Below are positions 35,824 through 44,371 of a DNA stretch of 59,665 bases, in pieces. Location: contig JBCDJJ010000013.1 of the NCBI GenBank assembly GCA_038747915.1, positions 1 to 59,665 of the forward strand, in the 5' to 3' direction. Origin of the DNA: JBCDAP01 sp038747915. Lineage in GTDB: Bacteria > Planctomycetota > Phycisphaerae > Phycisphaerales > UBA1924. The first letter of the stretch is position 1, and every line of letters starts with the position of its first letter. The notes below the pieces were generated by a model. It was not told the DNA's origin, did no database searches, and saw only the letters and a list, made by a program, of their open reading frames with translations. Both the position numbers and the translations under genes were made by a program.

Positions 35824-35951
35824 GGGCTCTCCCAACCCTTGATCTTCGCCCGCTGCCAAAGCAGGGCGCCATGCTTCCACAGCGCCCCGCTGGAGGAGAG
35901 AGAGATTGCGTCGATATACGCGTTATCGGTTGATTCGTAAACCACTCTCAT
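35820..35951 (-). CDS. Possible 43-residue leader peptide
   Basis: A small open frame with ATG at 35951 and a TGA that overlaps the next ATG at 35823 (ATGA), the layout used by many neighbouring pairs. The product starts MRVVYESTDNAYIDAISL and contains two Trp and no hydrophobic segment. The upstream AGAGAAG is a weak ribosome site. It lies in A/T-richer sequence than the rest. I do not recognise it, and it may not be translated. Confidence 0.3.
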   Translation of the reverse strand: MRVVYESTDNAYIDAISLSSSGALWKHGALLWQRAKIKGWESP

Positions 35952-36012
35952 CACTTCTCTTTGAAAATCGGGCGTAACCGACAGCCTTTCCCCAGTTTCT
36001 TACCCTGGTTCG

Positions 36013-36039
36013 GGGGCACATTGTGCGCTCCTGCGCCCC
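36013..36039 (-). terminator. Hairpin after the SLC13-type permease gene
   Basis: On the minus strand GGGGCGCA pairs with TGTGCCCC around an 11-base loop (one G-U), starting eight bases after the permease stop at 36047. A smaller palindrome GCACA-T-TGTGC overlaps it. No U-run follows. Confidence 0.4.
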
Positions 36040-36046
36040 AACCCCC

Positions 36047-37849
36047 TCAGAACAGGCCGTACACCACCGAAGCGCCGAGCACGCCCACCACCCCCGCGAT
36101 GACCGTCAACGGGCCGCCGAACCGCAGATAGTGCGACCACCGGTACCCGCCCGGCCCCGCCACCATCAGGTTCGTCTGGTACCCGATCGGCGTCGTGAAC
36201 TCCGCACTGCTCGCGATCGCCACGATCACCGCTACCGCGAGCACGGGCACGCCCGCCTCCTCAGCAGCCCCGACAGCGATAGGGAACATTAGTACCGCTG
36301 CAGCGTTGTTCGTCACAAAAGTGGTAAACACCACCGTCGCGACATAAATCACCGCGAGCAGCGCGATCGGTCCCCACGCCGACGCCGCCTCCACGAGCAG
36401 GTGCGCGATCGCGGGCGCCAGCCCCGTCTCACGCATCGCGGCGCCGATCCCAAAGGCCGACCCGATCACCACCAGCACCGGCCAGTCGATCGACCGGCGC
36501 GCCTGCGGCGCCGTGCAGCAGCGCGCCCCGACCATCAGCATCGCTGCACCGAATGCTGCCGGGAGCGTCCACGCTGCGCCACCGATCGAGATCGCGGCAA
36601 CAAACGCCGTGACCACGCCGACCGCGACCCACCGCCGCTCGTGCCGCGGCGCCGCCGCATCGCCCACCTCGTTCACGAGATAAAAATCACCCGAATCCCG
36701 GTGCTTGCTCGCGAAGTCGCTCCCGGCTTCGAGCAGCAGCGTGTCGCCGGCGCGCAGCCGGATGTCGCCGATCTTGCCCTCGAGCTGATGCCCGTGCCGA
36801 TGCACCGCCACCACCACCGAGTCGTACCGCGACCGCACACCCGCCTCGCGGATCGTCCGGTTGACGAGCGGCGAGCCGGGCGAGACCACCGCCTCCACTA
36901 GCTGCTGACCGGGCCGATACGCCTCGGCCTGCTCCTTCTCGACGCCGGTCGGCACCAGACCCTTGAAAGCCTGCAACTCCACCACAGACGTCAACGCCCC
37001 GACGAACACAAGCACATCGTTCGCGTGAATCACCTGGTCGGGCCCAACCGCCACGATCGCTTCGTCCCCACGCTCGATGCGGCTCAGAAAGAGACCCGTG
37101 AGATGACGCAGCCCCGCCTGCTCGATCGTCTTGCCCACCGCCGCCGACTCGGCCGTCACCCGCAGGTTCACCGTGTACGACCGCCCCTCGCCCGCCTCCG
37201 CGAGCGCATCGCCCGTGCTGGGCAAGAGCTTGCCGCCCATGAACACGATGTACGCGATGCCGATGATCGCGATCGGCAGACCCACCGGCGTGAGCGTGAA
37301 CATCGAGAAGACCGGCGAGCCTTCTACGGACGCTGCACGCTCGAGCAAGAGCCCCGCCACCACGATCGTCGTGCTCGTGCCCACGAGCGTACACAGCCCG
37401 CCAAGGATCGTGGCGAAGCTGAGCGGCATCATGAGCTTGCCCGCAGCGATCCCACTCCGCCGGCTGAACCCCGAGACCGCTGGCAGAAATGTGGCCACGA
37501 TCGGCGTGTTATTCGCAAACGCGCTGAGCCCCGCGAGCGGTACGCACAGGCGCGCACGCGCGGCGAACTCGCTCCGTGTCCGCCCCAGCACACGCGACGA
37601 GATCACACCGATCGCGCCCGTCTCCTTCAGTCCCGCAGCCACCACGTACAGCAGCCCGACCGTCACCACACCAGGATTCGCAAACCCCGCCAGCGCCTCA
37701 CCGGGCGTGATCACACCGACGATCAGCAGCGTGCCCAGCGCGCCGCCCACCACCGTGTCGGCACCAAACCGCCCACTCGCGAGCATCACGAGCATCACCA
37801 CGACCAAGCCGGCCGTGAACCAGGCGTCCCATCCAAGACCGAGCACCAT
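36047..37849 (-). CDS. SLC13-family permease with TrkA-C domains, probable sulfate importer
   Basis: A 600-residue membrane protein. About five helices in residues 5-205 and about six in 405-600 form a divided DASS/SLC13-type permease, with the paired motifs FANNTPIVATFLPAV (about 110-124) and FVTNNAAAVLMFPIAV. The central cytosolic part (about 210-400) contains two TrkA-C-like (RCK_C) domains, seen as VIHANDVLVFVG and LRAGDTLLLEAG. This layout matches SAC1/SLT-type sulfate transporters. It is 24 bases downstream of cysQ and on the same strand as cysC, which supports sulfate as substrate. Other dicarboxylate or anion substrates are possible. Confidence 0.83.
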   Translation of the reverse strand: MVLGLGWDAWFTAGLVVVMLVMLASGRFGADTVVGGALGTLLIVGVITPGEALAGFANPGVVTVGLLYVVAAGLKETGAIGVISSRVLGRTRSEFAARARLCVPLAGLSAFANNTPIVATFLPAVSGFSRRSGIAAGKLMMPLSFATILGGLCTLVGTSTTIVVAGLLLERAASVEGSPVFSMFTLTPVGLPIAIIGIAYIVFMGGKLLPSTGDALAEAGEGRSYTVNLRVTAESAAVGKTIEQAGLRHLTGLFLSRIERGDEAIVAVGPDQVIHANDVLVFVGALTSVVELQAFKGLVPTGVEKEQAEAYRPGQQLVEAVVSPGSPLVNRTIREAGVRSRYDSVVVAVHRHGHQLEGKIGDIRLRAGDTLLLEAGSDFASKHRDSGDFYLVNEVGDAAAPRHERRWVAVGVVTAFVAAISIGGAAWTLPAAFGAAMLMVGARCCTAPQARRSIDWPVLVVIGSAFGIGAAMRETGLAPAIAHLLVEAASAWGPIALLAVIYVATVVFTTFVTNNAAAVLMFPIAVGAAEEAGVPVLAVAVIVAIASSAEFTTPIGYQTNLMVAGPGGYRWSHYLRFGGPLTVIAGVVGVLGASVVYGLF

Positions 37850-37873
37850 GGACAGGTTGTACCCGAGCGAGGC

Positions 37874-38914
37874 TCAGGCCCGCGCCGCGCCGAGCGAACC
37901 GATCGCCTCGATCGCTGGCCCATGCACCGCAGGATCACCCACAACCACACCGGCATTCCGCTCGAGCCCCGCCCCGTGGCCGAAGTCCAGCGCCGTACCC
38001 GAGGCGTCGCTCACCGCGCACCCGGCCTCGCTCGCCACCAGGCTCCCCGCAGCGTGATCCCAGATTCGCTCCACGTACGGCTTGCCCGGCCGCGGCAGAC
38101 GTAGATACAGGTCCGCCTGCCCGCGGGCGACCACGGCGTACTTCGCCTGACTATCGAGCCGGGCCGGCTCGCCCGCCGTCGTGCCGAGTTCGCCGGTCAC
38201 GCGCGACAGCACCTCGCCCGCGGCACCGTGGCTCGTGTGCCCCGCCTCGGCCGACTCACACATCCGCACAGGGTCGGCTGTGCCCCGCGCCGAGCGCCCG
38301 ATCGGCCGTCCCGTGCGGTCCGGCTCGTCGCACGCCACCTCGCGCACCCCGCCGCCGCGTGTGGCAAGGTAGAGCGACCCACGCCCGTCCTTCTCGCTCA
38401 CCGGGAAGCTCTGATCGAGCGATAGATTCGGACACCCCAGGGCACCGAGCGTGACCAGTCCACCCTCGATCCACCCGAGCGCCACCGCGTACTGCTGATC
38501 CCGCAGGAAGCCCTTCGTCCCATCGATCGGGTCGAGCGTCCAGTACGCGCCGTGCGCACGCGGGTCGGCGTTGCCGAGGTCGATCGCGTCGAGCACATCG
38601 TCGACCGTCGCGTCGGTCCAGACCAATCGAGCCGCCTCGACCACCTGATCGACGGTGGTCCGCTCGCCGGCACTGAGCTGCTCTCGGAGCTCGTGGGCGT
38701 CCTCCTCGCCCACCATCACGCACGATCCCATTGTTTCACGGAGCGTCCACGCGACCACCGCCTGGCTCGCGAAGTCGGCCACCGTCACGGGGCTCTTGTC
38801 GTCCTTCAAGATCGAGCGCACATCGTCGAGCCGGGCCTGCACCGCCCGGCATACCGCCGAGGCACGGCTCACCGCGAGTGCTGCGGCCTCGATCGCCGGT
38901 GCCCAGTCGCTCAC
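37874..38914 (-). CDS. cysQ: 3'(2'),5'-bisphosphate nucleotidase, CysQ/HAL2-type
   Basis: Predicted to split 3'-phosphoadenosine 5'-phosphate (PAP), the product of sulfotransferases, into AMP and phosphate. The 346-residue protein belongs to the inositol monophosphatase-like superfamily: DDKSPVTVADFASQ, GEEDAHELR, the metal-binding DPIDGTKGF (about 153-161) and WDHAAGSLVASEAG near the C-terminus. Its length and KSPVTVAD motif favour HAL2-type nucleotidases over plain inositol phosphatase. The GTG at 38914 overlaps the cysC stop (GTGA), so PAP removal is coupled to PAPS synthesis. A frame extended to 38965 is unlikely. Confidence 0.9.
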   Translation of the reverse strand: MSDWAPAIEAAALAVSRASAVCRAVQARLDDVRSILKDDKSPVTVADFASQAVVAWTLRETMGSCVMVGEEDAHELREQLSAGERTTVDQVVEAARLVWTDATVDDVLDAIDLGNADPRAHGAYWTLDPIDGTKGFLRDQQYAVALGWIEGGLVTLGALGCPNLSLDQSFPVSEKDGRGSLYLATRGGGVREVACDEPDRTGRPIGRSARGTADPVRMCESAEAGHTSHGAAGEVLSRVTGELGTTAGEPARLDSQAKYAVVARGQADLYLRLPRPGKPYVERIWDHAAGSLVASEAGCAVSDASGTALDFGHGAGLERNAGVVVGDPAVHGPAIEAIGSLGAARA

Positions 38915-39528
38915 GCCGAGACCAACCCGCGGCCGCGCAGGAAGTCCACGCACTCCGCCACGCACTCGTCCACGCTCTTGCCCGTCGTGTCGATCACGAG
39001 CTCAGCGGCCTCCGGCGCCTCGTACGGGTCGTCGATGCCGGTGAAGCCCTTGATCTCGCCCGCGCGGGCCTTCTTGTAGAGCCCCTTCGGGTCGCGCTTC
39101 TCGCATTCCTCGATCGGTGTGTCCACGAACACCTCGAAGAACTCGAGGCCCGCATCGGCGCACAGCGCCCGAGCTTCATCACGGTCGTTGCGGTACGGCG
39201 AGATGAAGCTGGTGAGTGTCACGCACCCCGCATCCGCGAAGAGCTTGGCCACCTCGCCGATCCGCCGGATGTTCTCCGCCCGGTCCTCCGCGGAGAACCC
39301 GAGGTTCTTGTTGAGGCCAAACCGGATGTTGTCGCCGTCGAGGCGGTACGCGAACACGCTCTGCTTCACCAACACCTGCTCCAGAGCGGACGCGATCGTC
39401 GACTTGCCCGAGGCGCTGAGCCCCGTGAACCACAGCACGCAGCCGGTGCTCTTGAGCGCCTCGATCCGCTCGTCGCGGGTCAGGTTGCCCTCGTGCCAGG
39501 TGATGTTCGTGGCTTTGACTTCGGCCAT
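38911..39528 (-). CDS. cysC: Adenylyl-sulfate kinase
   Basis: Phosphorylates APS to PAPS. The 205-residue protein has Walker A GLSASGKST (36-44), RLDGDNIRFGLN, the APS-binding FISPYRNDRDEAR, and FVDTPIEECEKRDPKGLYKK followed by GFTGIDDPYEAP, all diagnostic of CysC. The ATG at 39528 follows GCGGAG. It is the first gene of a likely cysC-cysQ-permease operon. Together with sat it supplies PAPS to the two sulfotransferases. No cysH, cysI or cysJ is seen in the window. Confidence 0.95.
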   Translation of the reverse strand: MAEVKATNITWHEGNLTRDERIEALKSTGCVLWFTGLSASGKSTIASALEQVLVKQSVFAYRLDGDNIRFGLNKNLGFSAEDRAENIRRIGEVAKLFADAGCVTLTSFISPYRNDRDEARALCADAGLEFFEVFVDTPIEECEKRDPKGLYKKARAGEIKGFTGIDDPYEAPEAAELVIDTTGKSVDECVAECVDFLRGRGLVSA

Positions 39529-39568
39529 GGCTCCGCTCTCCATCTGGTGGTGCGCAAAAATCGGGCCG

Positions 39569-39597
39569 ACGCTAGGGCAACGGCGCCGCGTCCGCAA
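39569..39597 (-). promoter_or_regulatory. Candidate promoter of the cysC operon
   Basis: On the minus strand TTGCGG (39592-39597) and TAGCGT (39569-39574) are 17 bases apart, 40 bases before the cysC ATG. Matches to consensus are partial. Confidence 0.25.
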
Positions 39598-39641
39598 CCG
39601 GACCGGCGATCGGCCCCATCCCAGCGGGCCGAGCAGACCCG

Positions 39642-41849
39642 TTACCGGGCCTCGAGCGCGAGTGGCTTGTTGCCGGCCAAGATCACCACCGGCTCCGGCT
39701 CGCCCGTGTCCCAGACGACCATCTCGACCCCGAGCGGGTTCGAGTCGAGCCAGGTCCGCAGCGCCGCCTCGCCCTCCCCGGGCACCGATCGAGTGCCCAC
39801 AACCGCCAGCGCTCCCGCGACCGCATCGGCGGAGCCCGCATCGCGCGGCCCGATCACGTCGTACCCGTGCGCCCGCAGTTCGGTCACGCCCGCGTCGAGC
39901 ATCGCCCGATCCGGCGCCGACCGCGCCGGGCTGGCATCGACCACGAGCAACCGACCGTTCAGTGCTGGTGATGCATCGGCTGCTCCGACGGCCGCTGTTC
40001 CCGTGGCCCTGCTCGTTCGCACCGCGGTCAGGAGCGGGTGCTCGGTCGATGCGAACTCGTCGATCTCGACACTCGATCGCGCGTCGGGCCGAAGCGTGAG
40101 CAACGCGACCACGCCAAGGAGCACGACGACCGCGACCGTCACACCCCCCATGCCACGATGACCATCCGACTTCACCGCCGTCAGGCGCTGCGGTGGGTGC
40201 GCGAACGCGGCGCCGGCGAGCCCGAGCGCAATGACGCCGAGCGCAAACGCTGGGATGTAGAACAAAGACGCGGCGCTCCACGCTGCCGCTGCTGCAAAGA
40301 TGACCGGGGCGATCAGACGAACCGCAAACGGCGGCGTCATGCACTGCCGCGGCCGGCCCATCCGCGCGCAGGCCCGAGCGCGAGCGGTCTCGACACGGCG
40401 TCGCGCGTTGGCACGCTGCTCCACGGCGCTGAGCCGATGGCCCGACCGCGAGGGAACCGGGGTGTGCGCACGGACGTGCTCCCGCGCCCCATCGAACACA
40501 TCACCCGCAGCCCGCGCGCCACCCATACTGGGCAGGTCCGCAGGCTTGAGCGCAAAGGCGTTGTCCGCTGCACCGATCACGCGCAGGTCGGCCAGCATTT
40601 CATCGACGCTCGCATACCGCTGGTCGAGATCCGTCATCGCGCGGCGGATCACCCAGCGCAGCGCCTCCGGGCATCGCTTCGAGATCGAGGAGAGCCCACC
40701 GTGCGCGGGAAAGCTGTTCTCCACCACCGCGTACAGGCATGCTCCCACGCCGTAGAGATCGAACTTCTGCCCCTCCACATCGCGCACCTTCGCGCCGCGC
40801 ATCGCCATCCGGACCAGCTCGGGATCGCGGAAGTACTCGGTGCCGTGCGTCGTGAGCGTCATGGCGCTGCGGAGCGGTGTCATGAGCCCGAGATCGACGA
40901 GCTGCGCACGCCCATCCTCAACGATGATGTTGTCGGGCTTCACATCCTTGTGCCACAGCCCCGCCGAGTGGTACCGCCCGAGCGTGCCGAGCAGCTCGCC
41001 CGCCATGGCGACCGCGGACTGCAGGTGATCGTCGCGCAGGCCGGCGGCGCCCGCGTCCGAGTGCATCCGGTGGGTCAGCTCGGTGAGTGAGGGACCCGGC
41101 ACGTACCGCATCACATAGAAAAACCGTCCGCCGCGCAGGTCGTGATCCAGCACAAGCCCGAGCGCCCGCGCCGGCTCGAGCGAGCGGCTCTCGCGCACCA
41201 CCTGTTCCACGGTCACGCCGTGCGCACTATCGAAGCACTTGATCACCACACGATCGCCCTCGACGATCTCGCCCCGGCTTGCGAGCTTGTCGAACGTCTT
41301 CGCATCGGGCTCCGCGACGTAAAGTTTCGCACCCGATCCGCCGCCCTTGAGCGTGCCGACGATGCGGTACCCAGGGAACTTCGTGCTCGCTGTACCGCGC
41401 GACCCGCCCGCGCCGCGTGGCCCACCGGCTCGGCCCGCCCGGCGGGTGTGCATCTCGCGGCGCGTGGCCTGCAGGCTCGGACCAAAGCCGTGCTCCAGCT
41501 CATCCGCGACCGGGCCGAGCATCACCAGCCGCAGCGGGTGGCCGAGCACCGCGTCGTACGCCGTCATCAGCATGATCTCGAGCTGCGACTGAAGCCGCCG
41601 ACCCAGCCGCCGCGCGTTCGACCACGCACCCACCGCCACGCTCAGCACCGTCATCACCGCGAGCACCACCGAGACAATCCCCGCGGCGACGCACCGCAGC
41701 CCACTCCCGATCGCGCCGAACACGTGCCGGCACACGTGCTCGCAGAGCCAGATCAGCCCGCGGATGCCCTGCACCAGCGCATAGATCGCCAAGACGAGCC
41801 CGAGTACGCCAACGACACCAAAGATCAGGATCGAGATGAGTGATGCCAT
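39642..41849 (-). CDS. Membrane Ser/Thr protein kinase with atypical catalytic motifs
   Basis: A 735-residue protein. Two N-terminal hydrophobic segments (about 3-30 and 50-75) precede a kinase-like domain (about 160-430), then hydrophobic segments at about 510-555 and 565-587, and a C-terminal domain of about 145 residues with LLVVDASPARSAPDRAMLDA. The glycine loop is LKGGGSGAKLYVA (not the full GxGxxG), the ATP lysine is VVIK (Lys204), HRD is HKD (300-302) in WHKDVKPDNIIV, and DFG is replaced by DLG (319-321). APE reads DPE. The residues needed for catalysis are kept, so it may be active. A sigma-factor gene ends 36 bases upstream. Confidence 0.82.
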   Translation of the reverse strand: MASLISILIFGVVGVLGLVLAIYALVQGIRGLIWLCEHVCRHVFGAIGSGLRCVAAGIVSVVLAVMTVLSVAVGAWSNARRLGRRLQSQLEIMLMTAYDAVLGHPLRLVMLGPVADELEHGFGPSLQATRREMHTRRAGRAGGPRGAGGSRGTASTKFPGYRIVGTLKGGGSGAKLYVAEPDAKTFDKLASRGEIVEGDRVVIKCFDSAHGVTVEQVVRESRSLEPARALGLVLDHDLRGGRFFYVMRYVPGPSLTELTHRMHSDAGAAGLRDDHLQSAVAMAGELLGTLGRYHSAGLWHKDVKPDNIIVEDGRAQLVDLGLMTPLRSAMTLTTHGTEYFRDPELVRMAMRGAKVRDVEGQKFDLYGVGACLYAVVENSFPAHGGLSSISKRCPEALRWVIRRAMTDLDQRYASVDEMLADLRVIGAADNAFALKPADLPSMGGARAAGDVFDGAREHVRAHTPVPSRSGHRLSAVEQRANARRRVETARARACARMGRPRQCMTPPFAVRLIAPVIFAAAAAWSAASLFYIPAFALGVIALGLAGAAFAHPPQRLTAVKSDGHRGMGGVTVAVVVLLGVVALLTLRPDARSSVEIDEFASTEHPLLTAVRTSRATGTAAVGAADASPALNGRLLVVDASPARSAPDRAMLDAGVTELRAHGYDVIGPRDAGSADAVAGALAVVGTRSVPGEGEAALRTWLDSNPLGVEMVVWDTGEPEPVVILAGNKPLALEAR

Positions 41850-41885
41850 GACGTTCGCTCCGCTCGCCCCGCGCGCGGGGTGTGA

Positions 41886-42617
41886 TCAGCGCTGCGCACT
41901 CGCCGCCAGCGCACGGTGGATCTCACCGATCGCCTCGTCGAACAGCACATCCGCCGCCTTGGTCGGATCCCAGCTCGCCCCGTTTCGCTCGGCCTCCGAG
42001 ATCTCATCTTGTGTGAACGAGAACTTCAGCATTACTTCTCGCAGTCGCTCGCGGAGCGTGTCCCGAACACGAGCCAGACGACGGCTCACCGTGGGCTCGC
42101 TCGTGCCGATCGCCTCGGCAACATCGCGGCCACTCCGGCCCTCGAGCACCCGCATGCGATACACCTCGAAGTCGGCGAAGTCGCAGTCGCGCTCGACCAA
42201 TCGCAGCGCCTTGAGCACTTTGGCCTCGAAGACCGCTCGCTCGTAGGCCGAATCGGGCTGCACACCGCCCGCGGCGCCCATCCAGGTCTCGTCGAGCGAG
42301 GTGCCGCGCTGCCCGCCGCCGCGTTTCAAGGCGGTTCGTTTGTCCATCTCATCACCAAGCGTGTGCTTGGCGATCGCGAGGAGCCACGTGCTGAACCGGG
42401 CGCCCTTCGCGGGGTCGTACCGCTCGATCGATGTGCTGAGCGCCGCAAGGGTTTCCTGAGACAGGTCACGCACCGTCTCGGCGCCGATGCGGCCGCGGCC
42501 CCACTTGGCCAGCTGCGCCTCGAGCACCGGGCCGAACGTCTCCCAGAGCTCGAACCAGGCCGCGGTGTCTCGATCACGAAGCCGCGCGACGAAGCCCGTT
42601 GTGAGGTTGTTCAGCAT
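41886..42617 (-). CDS. ECF-like RNA polymerase sigma factor
   Basis: A 243-residue sigma-70 family protein. Region 2 is around residues 15-90 (DTAAWFELWETFGPVLEAQL, VRDLSQETLAALSTSIERYD, FSTWLLAIAKHTLGDEMDKR). Region 4 is around 155-200 (DFEVYRMRVLEGRSGRDVAE with HTH TSEPTVSRRLARVRD). The ATG at 42617 is preferred, as CAGGAG lies about six bases upstream; a frame extending to 42890 lacks homology. It is the first gene of a pair with the kinase, an arrangement known in Planctomycetes for ECF factors regulated by Ser/Thr kinases. Target genes are unknown. A divergent coiled-coil gene starts 292 bases away. Confidence 0.87.
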   Translation of the reverse strand: MLNNLTTGFVARLRDRDTAAWFELWETFGPVLEAQLAKWGRGRIGAETVRDLSQETLAALSTSIERYDPAKGARFSTWLLAIAKHTLGDEMDKRTALKRGGGQRGTSLDETWMGAAGGVQPDSAYERAVFEAKVLKALRLVERDCDFADFEVYRMRVLEGRSGRDVAEAIGTSEPTVSRRLARVRDTLRERLREVMLKFSFTQDEISEAERNGASWDPTKAADVLFDEAIGEIHRALAASAQR

Positions 42618-42705
42618 CGATCGCTCCTGCCGCGGCCGCACCGATACCCGGCCGGCATCGAGGGGCACCCCTCGCATGTGCGCTCGCCCGTCGGCCACCA
42701 CCACA

Positions 42706-42733
42706 AGTTTACGACGGGATCGACCTCCTCCAA
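42706..42733 (-). promoter_or_regulatory. Candidate promoter of the sigma factor-kinase pair
   Basis: On the minus strand TTGGAG (42728-42733), a 16-base spacer and TAAACT (42706-42711) lie 88 bases before the ATG at 42617. Both boxes match four or more consensus positions. Confidence 0.35.
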
Positions 42734-42909
42734 CTGCCACGCGGCTGCCAATCGGGCATGGAAGAACCCCGATTGTGGTCCCAAAACCGGCTGAAACGCT
42801 CCCGGGCGACTCCCAAGAAGCTCTCCTCGGCAGCTCGAAACGCTGCGAGCCGCACGCCCAATGAGGCCTGTGAGCACCACGAACTGACACACCACACGGA
42901 CATCACGCA

Positions 42910-43896
42910 ATGAGCACCCCCTCCCAGACGGAGAACCAACCCATGGCCAAGTGCGGATTCATGTGCCGAGGCATCCTGCGAACACTCACTCTGGTCGGTC
43001 TTGCCGGCGGCACGCTGCTGGTCGTCGCGGGGCCCGACCGAGTCAAGATGCTCGCCCATCAAGCCCGGGCCGCGATCACCGATCGCATCGACGCCTCGAT
43101 CGACGACCCGGTCGCACTCCGTGCGCAGCTTCGCGAACTCGAGAAGCAATACCCCGCCCGCATCGCCGAGGTTCGGGGCGAACTCGCGTCGATCGACGAT
43201 CAGATCACCGGTCTCGAGCGCGACGCGGAGGTCGCACGCCGCGTCGTCGAACTCGCCTCGGATGACCTCGACGAACTCGATGCGCTCATCACCGCTGGTG
43301 ACGATGCCCGGGCTGCGGGCAATACGGACATGATCCGTGTGCGCTTCGAGGGCGTCTCCATCCCCCTCGAAGACGCCTACGCGGATGCGGCTCGCCTCAC
43401 CGGCACCGTGCAGCTCTACCGCGACCGCGTCGCCGGCGCCGAGCGCGATCTGGGCCTACTCGCCCGCCAACGCGAGCAGCTCTCCGACCTGCTCATCGAA
43501 CTCGAGACCGAGCGCGCTCGATACCAGACCCAGCTCGCCCAGCTCGAAGGTCAGATCGAGATGATCGCTCGGAACGATGCGCTCATCGACATCCTCGAAG
43601 AGCGTCAAACCGCCATCGACGAGCTCGAAGACTTCAAGGTCGCGTCCCTCGATCAGGTGAGCACCAAGATGAACCGCGTGCACGCCGAGCAACAGGCACG
43701 GCTCGATTCCCTCTTCGAGACCGAGCGCGTCGACGACTACGAGGCCGCGGCCCAGGCCATGCTCGACGCCGAGCAGCTCCAACGGTCGGCCTACGAGCAG
43801 ATCAAACGCTCACCCACGCCCTCGCACGCCGAGGGCGTGACCGAGATCACACCACGCGACCTCCGCGAGCAGGCCGCACTCGCCACCGATCACTGA
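42910..43896 (+). CDS. Membrane-anchored coiled-coil protein of unknown function
   Basis: A 328-residue protein I do not recognise. A short N-terminal part with two Cys (KCGFMCRG) is followed by one hydrophobic segment (about 22-42) and then by nearly continuous heptad-rich helix from about 65 to 300 (LRELEKQYPARIAEVRGELA, LDELDALITAGDDARAAG, QLAQLEGQIEMIARNDALID). The bulk is Glu/Arg/Leu-rich and should form a long coiled coil. ATG at 42910 is used; ATG at 42943 is an alternative. It is divergent from the sigma factor gene and might be its regulator or target. Confidence 0.8.
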   Translation: MSTPSQTENQPMAKCGFMCRGILRTLTLVGLAGGTLLVVAGPDRVKMLAHQARAAITDRIDASIDDPVALRAQLRELEKQYPARIAEVRGELASIDDQITGLERDAEVARRVVELASDDLDELDALITAGDDARAAGNTDMIRVRFEGVSIPLEDAYADAARLTGTVQLYRDRVAGAERDLGLLARQREQLSDLLIELETERARYQTQLAQLEGQIEMIARNDALIDILEERQTAIDELEDFKVASLDQVSTKMNRVHAEQQARLDSLFETERVDDYEAAAQAMLDAEQLQRSAYEQIKRSPTPSHAEGVTEITPRDLREQAALATDH

Positions 43897-44017
43897 TCGA
43901 CGGGGCACTTGACTGATTGACTCTCTGAGTTCCGGCGTCCCACCCACCGCCAACGCCTCGGCCCGCACCACCGCGGTCCGGGGCGTTGCTGTGCGCCCGT
44001 TGCACGGTGGTGGGTGC

Positions 44018-44044
44018 CCGGCTACTCGCGAAGCGAGAAGCCGG
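44018..44044. repeat. Strong hairpin with GAA triloop (REP-like)
   Basis: CCGGCT (44018-44023) and AGCCGG (44039-44044) form the outer stem and CTCGC and GCGAG the inner stem, separated by an A-A mismatch, with GAA as loop. It sits between the convergent coiled-coil gene and the small membrane protein gene, where it could terminate transcripts from both strands. Confidence 0.55.
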
Positions 44045-44076
44045 TTGAACAATGTCAACGTACAGATCGCACCATC

Positions 44077-44103
44077 GTGGTTCTCGCCTTCGGCGAATAC
44101 CAC
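44077..44103. repeat. Second hairpin with TTC triloop
   Basis: GTGGT and ACCAC, then TCGCC and GGCGA, form two stems separated by a 2x2 internal loop, with TTC as loop (GAA on the minus strand). It is 33 bases downstream of the hairpin at 44018-44044 and has the same plan on the opposite strand. Confidence 0.5.
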
Positions 44104-44127
44104 CGCACCCGGCACCCAACACGTCGA

Positions 44128-44367
44128 TCAGAGCACGCCAGAGAGCGAGAGGACAGCCAGCAGCGCACCCGCGCCGCCGAGCACCGCCACGGTCACGCGC
44201 TTGTGGCCGGCTGGACGAACCTCGCCCTCATCGTCGTCCAGCTCCCGCGGGTCGAACTCGTCCGACCCGAACCGCGCCAGGTCCGCCTCGGACGGCCCCT
44301 CGGCGTGTGGATCGAACGCCTTCCCGGTCCGGGGCTGGGGCCCGCATGATCCGCCGATACATCCCAT
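44128..44367 (-). CDS. Small membrane protein of unknown function
   Basis: A 79-residue product, MGCIGGSCGPQPRTG at the N-terminus, an acidic middle (residues about 20-50, with DEFDPRELDDDEG) and a hydrophobic C-terminal segment (about 58-78, VTVAVLGGAGALLAVLSLSG) that would make it tail-anchored. The ATG at 44367 lies four bases after the DciA-like gene, on the same strand. No ribosome site is clear. I do not recognise a family. Confidence 0.55.
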   Translation of the reverse strand: MGCIGGSCGPQPRTGKAFDPHAEGPSEADLARFGSDEFDPRELDDDEGEVRPAGHKRVTVAVLGGAGALLAVLSLSGVL

Positions 44368-44371
44368 GAAA

